From the NCBI GenBank assembly GCA_904374465.1, contig CAJFFY010000048.1, positions 1-13,559 of the forward strand: a stretch of DNA of 13,559 nucleotides. The letters run 5' to 3'. Under the pieces are notes generated by a model that worked only from the letters and a program-made list of their open reading frames with translations, was not told where the DNA came from and did not search any database. Positions 1 to 7,874 of the stretch are shown one piece after another. Position 1 is the first letter of the stretch, and each line of letters starts with the position of its first letter. A program made the translations under genes and the position numbers. This DNA comes from an uncultured Subdoligranulum sp. Lineage in GTDB: Bacteria > Bacillota > Clostridia > Oscillospirales > Ruminococcaceae.

Positions 1-33
1 TTCAGTATGTTCTCACGAGAGGGGGTGCTTTTT

Positions 34-2667
34 ATGGGCGAACGGAAAGAGAAAAAACCGATAAAACGAATATGTGCTGGTCTGTTGGCCCATGTGGACA
101 GCGGCAAAACCACCCTGGCGGAGGGGATGCTCTACCGTGCCGGCGTGCTGCGCAAGCTGGGGCGGGTGGACCACCGGGACGCCTTCCTGGACACCGACGC
201 CCAGGAGCGGGCCCGGGGCATTACCATCTTCGCCAAGCAGGCAGTGCTGACCCTGCCCGCCGCCCCGGACGCCGAAGAAACCGGCATCACCCTGCTGGAC
301 ACCCCCGGCCACGTGGACTTTTCCGCCGAGGCGGAGCGCGCTTTGCAGGTGCTGGACTACGCAGTGCTGGTTATCAGCGGCACCGACGGCGTACAGGCCC
401 ACACCGAGACCCTGTGGAAGCTGCTGGCCCGCTACCGGGTGCCCACCTTTGTGTTTGTGAACAAGATGGACCTGCCGGGGGCGGACGCCGCCGTGCGTCT
501 GCGGGAGCTGCGGGGCCGGTTCGGGGACGGGTGCGTGGATTTCACCGGCGCCCCCGACCCGGAGGCCCTGGCCCTTTGCAGCGAACCGCTGATGGAGGAA
601 GTGCTGGCCGACGGCGCGCCGCAGCAGGATACCCTGGTGACGGCCATTGCCCGCCGGCAGGTGTTCCCCTGCTTTTTCGGGGCGGCACTGCGGTTGGAGG
701 GCATCGACCGCCTGCTGGAGGGCTTGCAGACCCTGACCCGGATGCCGCCGGTCTGGCCGGAATTCGGGGCCCGGGTTTTCAAGATCAGCCAGGATGAGGC
801 CGGGGCCCGGCTGACCTGGCTGAAAGTCACCGGCGGTGAACTGCCGGTGAAGGCCCTGCTGCCGAACGGTGAAAAGGCCGACGCCCTGCGTCTGTACAAC
901 GGCAGCAAGTTCCGGCTGGTCAGCGTAGCTACCCCCGGCATGGTGGTGGCGGTGGCGGGTCCTGCCGCCACCCGCCCCGGCCAGGGACTGGGGGCGGAAG
1001 CGGACGCCGAAGCCCCGCTGCTGGAACCGGTGCTGAACTACCGGGCGGACTGCCCCGACGCCAACCCCCACACCCTGCTGAAAGCCCTGCAGACGCTGGA
1101 GGACGAAGACCCCCAGCTGCACGTGGCCTGGCGGGATGACCTGGCGGAAGTGCATGTGCAACTGATGGGCGAAGTGCAGCTGGAGATTCTGCAGACGCTG
1201 CTGCAAAGCCGCTTCGGCCTGCAGGTCACCTTTTCCGAGGGCGGCATTTTATACAAGGAAACCATCACCGCGGCGGTGGAGGGCATCGGCCACTACGAAC
1301 CGCTGCGCCATTACGCCGAGGTGCACCTGCTGCTGGAACCGGGGGCCCGGGGCAGCGGTGTGCAGCTGGCCGCCGACTGCCCGCCCGATTCCCTGGCGGA
1401 AAACTGGCAGCGGCTGGTGCTGACCCATCTGGCCGAGCGCACCCATCCCGGTGTGCTGACGGGCGCGCCGCTCACCGACGTGAAGATCACCCTGGCGGCG
1501 GGCAAAGCCCACCTGAAACACACCGAGGGCGGGGATTTCCGCCAGGCAACCTACCGCGCCGTGCGGCAAGGGCTGCGGACTGCACAGGCCCAGAACGCCG
1601 TGCAGCTGCTGGAACCCTGGTATGACTTCACGCTGGAAGTGCCGGCCGACGCCATCGGCCGGGCCATGGCGGATATCCAGCGGATGTGCGGCACCTTTGA
1701 CGCCCCCGAGACCCTGGGAGATACCGCCCGGCTGACCGGACGGCTGCCGGTGGCCACCGCCCGGGGCTACGCCCGGGAGATTGCCGCCTACACCCACGGC
1801 CTGGGCCGCTGGACGGTGCTGCCCGCCGGCTACGACGCCTGCCACAACGCCGAGGAAGTGCTGGCGGCGGCCGGGTATGATCCCGACGCCGATGTGGAAA
1901 ACCCGGCCGACTCGGTCTTCTGCTCCCATGGCGCCGGGTACGTGGTCAAGTGGGACGAGGTGCCCGCCAAGGCCCACGTGGACAGCGGTCTGGCCCGCCG
2001 CCTGGCCCCGGCCGGAACCGACGAGGAGGAAACCGAAGCGGACAGCGGCGCCCGACGCCGCCGGGCCGATGCCTACCGGGGCACGCTGGAGCAGGACAAG
2101 GAGCTGCTGGCCATCTTTGAACGCACCTACGGCAAGATCAAACACCGGGGCGAAAACGGCACCGACGCCAAGAAGGCAGCCCGGGCGGCGCTGCACACCG
2201 CCCCCGCGGCCGCTGCACCTGCCAGGCCCCAGCCCACCGGTCCCGATTACCTGCTGGTGGACGGGTACAACGTGATTTTTGCCTGGGACGATCTGCGCCG
2301 CATCGCCGAGAGCAATCTGGACGCGGCCCGCCGCCGTCTGATGGACATTCTTTGCAACTACGCCGGGTACAAGCGCTGCGTGCCCATCCTGGTCTTTGAC
2401 GCCTACAAGGTGCGGGGCGGTGTGCGGGAGGTGGAAAAGTTCCACAACCTGTACGTCGTTTACACCCAGGAGGCCGAAACCGCCGATATGTACATCGAGC
2501 GGGCCACCCACGAGCTGGCGAAGGAGCGCCGCACCCGGGTGGTGAGCAGCGACGGCGCCGAGCAGGTCATCGTGCTGGGACACGGGGCGCTGCGGGTATC
2601 GGCCCGGGCCTTTGCCGAGGAAGTGGCCGCCGTGGAGAAAGAAATCCGGGAATTTTTGCAGTCATAA
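34..2667 (+). CDS. Tet(M)/EF-G-like ribosomal GTPase fused to C-terminal YacP/Rae1-type NYN nuclease domain
   Basis: The protein has 877 residues from the ATG at 34, which has a purine-rich GAGAGGGGG box 8 nt upstream; an in-frame ATG at 7 has too little upstream sequence to judge. The translational GTPase signatures are complete: P-loop AHVDSGKT at residues 19-26, switch I RGITI at about 61-65, DTPGH with catalytic His93, and NKMD at 143-146. EF-G-like domains follow to about residue 640 and resemble the ribosomal protection family Tet(M)/Tet(O)/Tet(W), which uses GTP to act on the ribosomal A site. A charged, then Ala/Pro-rich linker (about 650-737) leads to a 140-residue domain (738-877). 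That domain matches the YacP/Rae1 NYN (PIN-like) RNase family, with DGYN (Asp743), FDA (Asp789), EAETAD (Glu815, Asp818) and SSD (Asp840). Classical Tet proteins are about 640 residues, so the extra domain is a real fusion. Real tetracycline resistance is not shown. A role in clearing stalled ribosomes with A-site mRNA cleavage is inference. Confidence 0.9.
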   Translation: MGERKEKKPIKRICAGLLAHVDSGKTTLAEGMLYRAGVLRKLGRVDHRDAFLDTDAQERARGITIFAKQAVLTLPAAPDAEETGITLLDTPGHVDFSAEAERALQVLDYAVLVISGTDGVQAHTETLWKLLARYRVPTFVFVNKMDLPGADAAVRLRELRGRFGDGCVDFTGAPDPEALALCSEPLMEEVLADGAPQQDTLVTAIARRQVFPCFFGAALRLEGIDRLLEGLQTLTRMPPVWPEFGARVFKISQDEAGARLTWLKVTGGELPVKALLPNGEKADALRLYNGSKFRLVSVATPGMVVAVAGPAATRPGQGLGAEADAEAPLLEPVLNYRADCPDANPHTLLKALQTLEDEDPQLHVAWRDDLAEVHVQLMGEVQLEILQTLLQSRFGLQVTFSEGGILYKETITAAVEGIGHYEPLRHYAEVHLLLEPGARGSGVQLAADCPPDSLAENWQRLVLTHLAERTHPGVLTGAPLTDVKITLAAGKAHLKHTEGGDFRQATYRAVRQGLRTAQAQNAVQLLEPWYDFTLEVPADAIGRAMADIQRMCGTFDAPETLGDTARLTGRLPVATARGYAREIAAYTHGLGRWTVLPAGYDACHNAEEVLAAAGYDPDADVENPADSVFCSHGAGYVVKWDEVPAKAHVDSGLARRLAPAGTDEEETEADSGARRRRADAYRGTLEQDKELLAIFERTYGKIKHRGENGTDAKKAARAALHTAPAAAAPARPQPTGPDYLLVDGYNVIFAWDDLRRIAESNLDAARRRLMDILCNYAGYKRCVPILVFDAYKVRGGVREVEKFHNLYVVYTQEAETADMYIERATHELAKERRTRVVSSDGAEQVIVLGHGALRVSARAFAEEVAAVEKEIREFLQS

Positions 2668-2670
2668 AAA

Positions 2671-2700
2671 ACAGGCACCCGCCTTGCGGCGGGTGCCTGT
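2671..2700. terminator. Bidirectional rho-independent terminator between the GTPase-nuclease gene and gdhA
   Basis: A perfect 13-bp inverted repeat (2671-2683 and 2688-2700) has a 4-nt loop, TTGC. It starts 3 nt after the plus-strand stop codon and lies 24 nt after the stop of the convergent gdhA. The minus-strand transcript runs into six U's (from 2666-2671). The plus-strand transcript has a slightly interrupted U-run (2702-2708). It should therefore end both transcripts. Confidence 0.93.
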
Positions 2701-2724
2701 TGGTTTTTATGGCAATGTACGGGA

Positions 2725-4071
2725 TCAGACGATGCCCTGGCTCATCATGGCGGAGGCGATCTTCAGGAAGCCGGCGATGTTAGCACCGGCCACCAGGTTG
2801 CCCTTGCAGCCGTATTCCTCGGCGGCAGCGGCAGCGCTCTTGTAGATGTTGACCATGATGTCGTGCAGGCGCTGGTCCACTTCCTCAAAGGTCCAGCCCA
2901 GGCGCAGGGAGTTCTGGCTCATCTCCAGACCGGAGGTGGCCACGCCGCCGGCGTTGGAAGCCTTGGCGGGGGCAAACAGCACGTTGTTGGCCTGCAGGTA
3001 GGCGATGGCCTCCGGGGTGGAGGGCATGTTGGCGCCTTCGGCCACGGCGTAGCAGCCGTTGGCCACGAGGGCCTTGGCACCTTCCAGCGGCAGCTCGTTC
3101 TGGGTGGCGCAGGGCAGGGCGATGTCACAAGGAACGGTCCAGATGCCCTGGCTGCCTTCCACATACTTGGCGGTGGGAACGTAGTCCAGGTAAGTCTTGA
3201 TGCGGGCGCGCTTGACTTCCTTGATTTCCTGCATGACCTTGTAGTCGATGCCGTTCTCGTCCACGATGTAGCCGTTGGAATCGCTCATGGCGATGACCTT
3301 GCCGCCCAGCTGGGTGGCCTTCTGGTTGGCGTAGATGGCCACGTTGCCGGAGCCGGAAATGACTACCTTGGCGCCCTGGAAGCTCTTGCCGTTGGCCTTG
3401 AGCATCTCGTCGGCAAAGTAGCACAGGCCGTAGCCGGTGGCTTCGGTGCGGGCCAGAGAGCCGCCGAAGGGAATGCCCTTGCCGGTGAGCACACCGGTGA
3501 ACTCGTTGCGGATGCGCTTGTACTGGCCGAACAGGTAGCCCACTTCGCGGCCGCCCACGCCGATATCACCGGCGGGCACGTCGGTGTCGGGGCCGATGTG
3601 ACGGTACAGCTCGGTCATGAAGCTCTGGCAGAAACGCATGACTTCGCCGTCGGACTTGCCGTGGGGGTCGAAGTCGGCACCGCCCTTGCCGCCGCCCATG
3701 GGCAGACCGGTCAGGCTGTTCTTGAAGCACTGCTCAAAGCCCAGGAACTTGATGATGGACAAATTCACGCTGGGATGGAAGCGCAGACCGCCTTTGTAGG
3801 GGCCGATGGCAGAGTTGAACTGCACACGGTAGCCGCGGTTGACCTGCACCTTGCCGTTGTCATCCACCCAGGGCACGCGGAACATGACCACGCGCTCGGG
3901 CTCAACCATGCGCTCGATCAGGCCAGCCTTCTCATACTCGGGATGGGCGGCAATGACCGGCTCCAGGCTCTCGAGGACTTCCTCGGCGGCCTGCAGAAAC
4001 TCTTTCTGCTCGGGGTTGCGCTGCACCAGGCCGTCGTAGACGCCCTTGAGGTACTCATTGGTAATCGACAT
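2725..4071 (-). CDS. gdhA: Glutamate dehydrogenase, NADP-type
   Basis: GdhA makes L-glutamate from 2-oxoglutarate and ammonium (or the reverse) in the cytoplasm, linking nitrogen assimilation to carbon metabolism. From the ATG at 4071 the product is 448 residues, the usual length of hexameric bacterial GDH. An AAAGGAGA box lies about 9 nt upstream of this ATG; the in-frame GTG at 4080 is too close to that box to be the start. Substrate and catalytic residues are all present: Lys93 (PYKGG), Lys117 (FKNSL), Lys129 (GGGKGG) and Asp169 (PAGD), corresponding to Lys89, Lys113, Lys125 and Asp165 of the Clostridium symbiosum enzyme. The Rossmann domain has GSGNVA and then an SDSNG stretch like the E. 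coli NADP enzyme, rather than the SGPDG of the clostridial NAD enzyme, so NADP preference is inferred. The gene is monocistronic, with its own promoter and a shared terminator. Confidence 0.97.
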   Translation of the reverse strand: MSITNEYLKGVYDGLVQRNPEQKEFLQAAEEVLESLEPVIAAHPEYEKAGLIERMVEPERVVMFRVPWVDDNGKVQVNRGYRVQFNSAIGPYKGGLRFHPSVNLSIIKFLGFEQCFKNSLTGLPMGGGKGGADFDPHGKSDGEVMRFCQSFMTELYRHIGPDTDVPAGDIGVGGREVGYLFGQYKRIRNEFTGVLTGKGIPFGGSLARTEATGYGLCYFADEMLKANGKSFQGAKVVISGSGNVAIYANQKATQLGGKVIAMSDSNGYIVDENGIDYKVMQEIKEVKRARIKTYLDYVPTAKYVEGSQGIWTVPCDIALPCATQNELPLEGAKALVANGCYAVAEGANMPSTPEAIAYLQANNVLFAPAKASNAGGVATSGLEMSQNSLRLGWTFEEVDQRLHDIMVNIYKSAAAAAEEYGCKGNLVAGANIAGFLKIASAMMSQGIV

Positions 4072-4112
4072 GGGGGACACTCTCCTTTATACAAATTTCT
4101 TACACCTTCCTT

Positions 4113-4141
4113 ATGGTAGCATTCTATGCACGTTTTTTCAA
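4113..4141 (-). promoter_or_regulatory. Predicted gdhA promoter
   Basis: On the minus strand, TTGAAA (4141-4136) and TACCAT (4118-4113) are separated by exactly 17 nt. A TGC before the -10 box makes it an extended -10 element. Transcription would start near 4106, giving a leader of about 35 nt before the gdhA ATG, with the AAAGGAGA ribosome binding site inside it. Confidence 0.6.
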
Positions 4142-4167
4142 GTTTTTTGCATCTATTTTCAAAAAAA
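4133..4167 (-). promoter_or_regulatory. Phased A/T-tracts upstream of gdhA (possible UP element or curved DNA)
   Basis: T-runs at 4133-4138, 4143-4148 and 4156-4159, and an A-run at 4161-4167, recur at close to one helical turn. They cover the predicted gdhA -35 box and the DNA just upstream. Such phasing is typical of intrinsic curvature or an RNA polymerase alpha-subunit contact site. It stands out because the surrounding sequence is very GC-rich. Function is inferred. Confidence 0.4.
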
Positions 4168-4197
4168 TTGTTCATATTGTGAAAGTCCCCTGCAATT

Positions 4198-5640
4198 TTA
4201 CTCCGCCGTCACCGGGGTATAGTCGGTGCTGCCCTGCAAAAAGGCTTCGGCGTCGATGAGGGCATAGCTACTGCCCTGCGCATCCTCTCCGGTCTGCAGC
4301 AGAAACCTGCCGTCGTCGGTCAGGGCCAGGCAGGTCACCGCCCAATCGTGATAGACATTCCCCGTCATAATCTGCTGCACGGGGAAGAGCACTCCACTTT
4401 GGGTGTCCAGCATCCAGGCCAGGTTTTGACCATAGACGTTGTCCGAGCCGGTGATCCACAGACCGGTCCCCTGCTGGGCGGCAATGTGCGGCAGGCCGGC
4501 TATCGTCACCGCCCCCATCTGCATGCTCCGGTCGGGCAGGGGGCGCAGCAGCTCCTTCCATTGGCTGGTGGCGACATCGTAACTGCAGAAGGCTCTGTAC
4601 TGGCTGTTTCCCTCCGCCTGGTCGCCGAGATCTTCAAAATACAGCTTGCCGTCGCGCAGGCCATAGAAACCAGTGGTTCCGAAGGAAGAACCGTCATGAG
4701 GCAACGTCAGCACCTTGCTGCGCGCCCCGGTGGCAGGGTCCAGCCAATCATACTCCACCGTGGCGCTTTGCAGCACCGCCTGGTAGGTATCCCATCCTTC
4801 GGTGTTGTAGTCGGGCAGCGGCACTTCGGTTACGGTATGGGAGGTCAGCAGCCGGTTCCCTTGCGCACCGAGAATCTGTTCCTGTTGCTGCATGGGGAAG
4901 GTGGTTACGCTGCCATCCGTCAGGGAGATCCGGTATCCGGTGGAATTACCCACCGCGGGGGTCGACAGTTGATAGCCGTACAGTGCCGTACCGTCACACC
5001 AGCCGACCAACACATTACGCAAGTCCTGAGACGTCGAAAGGTTTTGCCGGGTAGCCCCATCCCCCTGGATGACATACACTCCCGCCGGGGCGGACACCTC
5101 CGCATATCGGTTGCGGTAATATCCGAGGATCTGCTCCTTGGTCAGACCTGCCATATTTTCGGGCGGCTCTTCGAGCCTGGGCGCCACCACCTCGGCATAG
5201 TATTCTTCCCAGCTTCCCCGATAGTTCATGGTGGATACACCGTGGTAAGCATAGACGGTATCTCCCACCGTAAACAGCTGCACATCCCGGCCATTGCCCG
5301 GCAGCCAGGCCGGGCAGGCATCCGAATCATGGGTACAGCCGGGCACCCGGCAGAACACCTGCCGCGTAGCCGTGGCAAAGTCAATTTTCATGATCAAAGC
5401 GTAGCCCAGGTGGTGGTAATCCAGGAAATACCAGCAGTCCCCCGTATTGAATCCTGCGTTGAAGTCATAGTTTCCTCCCTGCCCGATGGTGTAAAAATTC
5501 CCCGTCGGGGCCGCTTCCGTCGCGGCGGTTTCGGGGGCGACGGTGGGAGCAGGCTCTGCCGGGGGGTCCGCCTGCGGGGCACATGCCGCCAGGGTCAGCG
5601 CCAGCGCCCCCGCCAGGAAAGAAGAGACAAAAGGTCGCAT
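4198..5640 (-). CDS. Surface lipoprotein with Cys-x4-Cys-x-His-x4-Cys cluster, function unknown
   Basis: The product is 480 residues from the ATG at 5640, which has an AGGAG box 7 nt upstream; a TTG one codon earlier is less likely. The N-terminus is a lipoprotein signal: a short hydrophobic helix ending in the lipobox LAAC with Cys20 as the lipidated residue. It is followed by a Pro/Ala/Glu/Thr-rich tether to about residue 47. The mature part is rich in aromatic residues and in short repeated strand patterns (such as VGDTVYAYH, YGLRDGKLYFED and LTDDGRFLL). This suggests a beta-propeller-like fold, but no named family is recognised. A cluster of Cys97, Cys102, His104 and Cys109 lies near the start of the folded part and could bind metal or form a disulfide. 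It is the last gene of the operon, 17 nt after the preceding stop codon. No clear terminator follows it before the gdhA promoter region. Confidence 0.87.
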   Translation of the reverse strand: MRPFVSSFLAGALALTLAACAPQADPPAEPAPTVAPETAATEAAPTGNFYTIGQGGNYDFNAGFNTGDCWYFLDYHHLGYALIMKIDFATATRQVFCRVPGCTHDSDACPAWLPGNGRDVQLFTVGDTVYAYHGVSTMNYRGSWEEYYAEVVAPRLEEPPENMAGLTKEQILGYYRNRYAEVSAPAGVYVIQGDGATRQNLSTSQDLRNVLVGWCDGTALYGYQLSTPAVGNSTGYRISLTDGSVTTFPMQQQEQILGAQGNRLLTSHTVTEVPLPDYNTEGWDTYQAVLQSATVEYDWLDPATGARSKVLTLPHDGSSFGTTGFYGLRDGKLYFEDLGDQAEGNSQYRAFCSYDVATSQWKELLRPLPDRSMQMGAVTIAGLPHIAAQQGTGLWITGSDNVYGQNLAWMLDTQSGVLFPVQQIMTGNVYHDWAVTCLALTDDGRFLLQTGEDAQGSSYALIDAEAFLQGSTDYTPVTAE

Positions 5641-5657
5641 CAAAATTCTCCTTTTTT

Positions 5658-6527
5658 TCAGGATACCAGGATGGGCAGTTCCTCCGGGGAACAGGGCTGC
5701 AGGCTCAGGCTCAGGAACCAGCGTTCCTGGGTGATCATGGTGTTGTTGACCCAGCCCGTGTATTCATAGGGGCTCACCGTGGCACTGATGAGCGCCTGCC
5801 CGTTGCGGCTGTACAGCGCATGGGGATAGGCGGAGTTTTCCGGCACCGTCCAGTCGCCCAGGGCCTCCAGACCCGCCTGGACCGCAAAGGCCCGCAGGCC
5901 CGCTTCATCGGGGACAGGCGGCGGGTCGTCCCCCTGCCGCGGGGCAGAAATCCACAATTGGGTCACCGCACCGGTACGGCTGTCTATGGTCAGGCTGAAC
6001 GCCGTGTACAGTGCCCCCTGTTCCAGGGCGAACCGTTTGAGGGTCACAAAACCCAGGCTGTCGGTGGCATAGTAGGGCGTATCCAGGGCGTAGTCCTGGC
6101 CGTTGTATCCGCTGTAATAGTCCTGGGTGTTCCAGTCGAGGGCCCAGGCCATCCATTGGGAGTCGATGGTTCCGCTGTCCGTCAGCTGCGTCAGGGCGGC
6201 ATTGGCCGTTTCCTGGTAGTCGTAGCCCGGCAACATGCTTTCCAGACTGTTCTGGGCGCCGATGTACATCTTCAGCCCGGGCCAGGTGGTTTCCTCCTCC
6301 GGCAGGGGCTGGCTGCTTGCCTGCTGCCTTTGTGCCGCCAGCTGGCGCAGGATGTAGTAGTCGTCCCCGCTGGGAACGGGTGCCACATAGGCGTCGGCCA
6401 CCGCTTCGGTGCGGCCCAGTTCCGCCGCGTCCACCACCGTCAGGAACATCGCCGGGGCTGCCGCACAGGCCAGCACCGCCGCCGCACAGAGGGCGGTCAT
6501 CCCTTTGGGATGCTGCCAAAGACTCAT
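5658..6527 (-). CDS. Membrane-anchored or secreted protein of unknown function, coupled to the histidine kinase
   Basis: The product has 289 residues. Its ATG overlaps the stop codon of the histidine kinase gene (ATGA at 6527-6524), so translation is probably coupled. A hydrophobic segment at residues 11-34 is either an uncleaved anchor or a signal peptide. A VLAC sequence at 18-21 is only a poor lipobox, because Leu is unusual at that position. The rest is soluble and rich in Tyr, Trp and Asp, with a Gln-rich stretch at 62-78, and has no motif that I recognise. Its place between kinase and lipoprotein suggests an extracytoplasmic partner or target of the two-component system, but that is inference from position only. 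Confidence 0.82.
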   Translation of the reverse strand: MSLWQHPKGMTALCAAAVLACAAAPAMFLTVVDAAELGRTEAVADAYVAPVPSGDDYYILRQLAAQRQQASSQPLPEEETTWPGLKMYIGAQNSLESMLPGYDYQETANAALTQLTDSGTIDSQWMAWALDWNTQDYYSGYNGQDYALDTPYYATDSLGFVTLKRFALEQGALYTAFSLTIDSRTGAVTQLWISAPRQGDDPPPVPDEAGLRAFAVQAGLEALGDWTVPENSAYPHALYSRNGQALISATVSPYEYTGWVNNTMITQERWFLSLSLQPCSPEELPILVS

Positions 6528-7870
6528 ACTGCGTCCCCTTTCTGCAAAATTACCCGGACGGTTGTGCCCTGTCCCGGGGTGCTCTGGATCTGCAGGTCAC
6601 TGCCGTGGGCCGCCGCAATGCGCTTGCAGAGCGCCAGCCCCAGCCCGCTGCCCCCCTGCTTGCGGGCGCGGGATTTGTCCACCATGTAAAAGGGTTCGGT
6701 CACCCGTGCCAGTTCTTCCGCCGGGATGCCGCATCCGCGGTCCGCCACTTCCAGCATGACGGTGTCCGCACCTTCCTGACACCTCACCGTCACCGGCGCG
6801 TCGGGCGCCCCGGCCTTGACGGCATTCTGTACCAGATTGCATAAAAGATCCAGCAACAGGTCGGCATCCCCCCGCACCGGCCAGGACCCTTCCGGCGTAT
6901 GCAGGTTGGCGTTGGGGCAGGCCGCCCGCAGCCGGGGCCACAACGTAGCCAGGTCCAGCGTGGTCAGGTCCAGCGCTTCGTTCCCCAGGGCCAGCAGCGC
7001 CAGCAATTTCTGGCTCAGGGCTTCCAGCCGCTGTCCCTCGTGGTAGATGGCATTGGCGGCCTCTCGCTGTTCGTCGGGGTCGGTCTGCAGACTGCGCAGC
7101 ACGTCGGCGTACCCGATGATGCTGGTCATGGGGGTTTTCAGCTCATGGGTGAATGCCCCCATGAAATCCTCCCGCTTCTGCACATCCGCCTCCAGGTCGG
7201 CAATTTTTTCCTGCACGGCGTCGGCCATCTTGTCAAAGCTGCGGCTCACCTGTTCCAGCTCGTCCCCGGTGCGCAGGGAGGTACGCCCGGCATAGTCGCC
7301 GGCGGCAATCCGGGCACTGGCAGACGACAGTACCCGCAGCGGCCGGGTGAGCTGTCCGGCCAGCAGGGCCAGCACGGCGGCACCGGCCACCAGCACCACC
7401 GCCTCCAGTCCCAGGAACCGGCGCAGACTGGCCGCCCGGTCCCGGTAAAGCTCCGTCAGATCAAAGGCGCTGACCAGATGCAGATCCCCCTGCAGATCGC
7501 TGCCATACAGGGCGTAGACGCAGCCGTTCTCCCGCCGGGTACACATGGTTCCGTCGGCCAGGGCCGGGTCCCCGGGCACCGGCAGGGCATTCCAGAGCAG
7601 AACATTCCCCCGCCAGAGGGCCACCTGCCGCCCCTGGGCCTTCAGCAGGGCGACCACGGTATCGTCGCCGGTGTCGCTGCCCCGGCGCTGCAGGTCCAGG
7701 ATTTCGGTCTGCAGCAGCGTGCAGGTCTGGGCGTGGGCGGTGGCGTTGGCCCCGTTGGTGCGCTCCAGCTGGACGCCGAAATCACTGTACAGCAGGTAGC
7801 AGCCCCCCACGCCAAAGGAGGCGCTGAGTACCAGCAGCAGCAGACAGATGAGTTTGTGGGCATAGCGCAT
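6524..7870 (-). CDS. Sensor histidine kinase (HAMP, HisKA, HATPase)
   Basis: This membrane sensor kinase has 448 residues. A first membrane helix (about 7-28) and a second (about 155-172) enclose an extracytoplasmic sensor of some 125 residues with Cys50, Cys110 and Cys117. A HAMP linker follows (about 173-228), then the phosphoacceptor H-box FTHELKTP with His242. The ATP-binding domain has the N-box around Asn345/Asn349, the G1 box DRGCGIP at 377-383, and the G2 box GGSGLGL at 406-412. All residues needed for autophosphorylation are present. The ATG at 7870 is 4 nt beyond the response regulator stop codon, and its AAGGAG site overlaps the last codons of that gene. The signal sensed cannot be told from the sequence. 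Confidence 0.96.
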   Translation of the reverse strand: MRYAHKLICLLLLVLSASFGVGGCYLLYSDFGVQLERTNGANATAHAQTCTLLQTEILDLQRRGSDTGDDTVVALLKAQGRQVALWRGNVLLWNALPVPGDPALADGTMCTRRENGCVYALYGSDLQGDLHLVSAFDLTELYRDRAASLRRFLGLEAVVLVAGAAVLALLAGQLTRPLRVLSSASARIAAGDYAGRTSLRTGDELEQVSRSFDKMADAVQEKIADLEADVQKREDFMGAFTHELKTPMTSIIGYADVLRSLQTDPDEQREAANAIYHEGQRLEALSQKLLALLALGNEALDLTTLDLATLWPRLRAACPNANLHTPEGSWPVRGDADLLLDLLCNLVQNAVKAGAPDAPVTVRCQEGADTVMLEVADRGCGIPAEELARVTEPFYMVDKSRARKQGGSGLGLALCKRIAAAHGSDLQIQSTPGQGTTVRVILQKGDAV

Positions 7871-7874
7871 GAGG

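Noticed and set aside
7..33. ATG at 7 as the start of the first gene
   Set aside because: The ATG at 34 has a purine-rich ribosome site at a proper distance and begins with the GER/KE-rich lead-in to the P-loop. The nine extra residues look like translated leader.
34..1950. Calling the first gene a tetracycline resistance determinant
   Set aside because: The Tet(M)-like part is diverged and is fused to a nuclease domain, with no sign of a mobile element or of the leader attenuation typical of mobile tet genes. The resemblance alone does not show resistance.
1249..2583. A 444-codon open frame on the minus strand within the GTPase-nuclease gene
   Set aside because: It is antisense to a fully supported coding region, has low-complexity Gly/His/Gln-rich content and no ribosome binding site. 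It is a shadow of high GC at third positions.
4150..4197. A terminator between the lipoprotein gene and gdhA
   Set aside because: Only a 4-bp stem (TTCA/TGAA) precedes the A/T-rich run, too weak to call. Read-through into gdhA is possible.
4348..6689. Long plus-strand frames opposite the lipoprotein, the 289-residue protein and the kinase
   Set aside because: They span the operon junctions of the opposite strand and have no recognisable domain or start signal. The minus-strand genes have signal sequences, motifs and ribosome sites.
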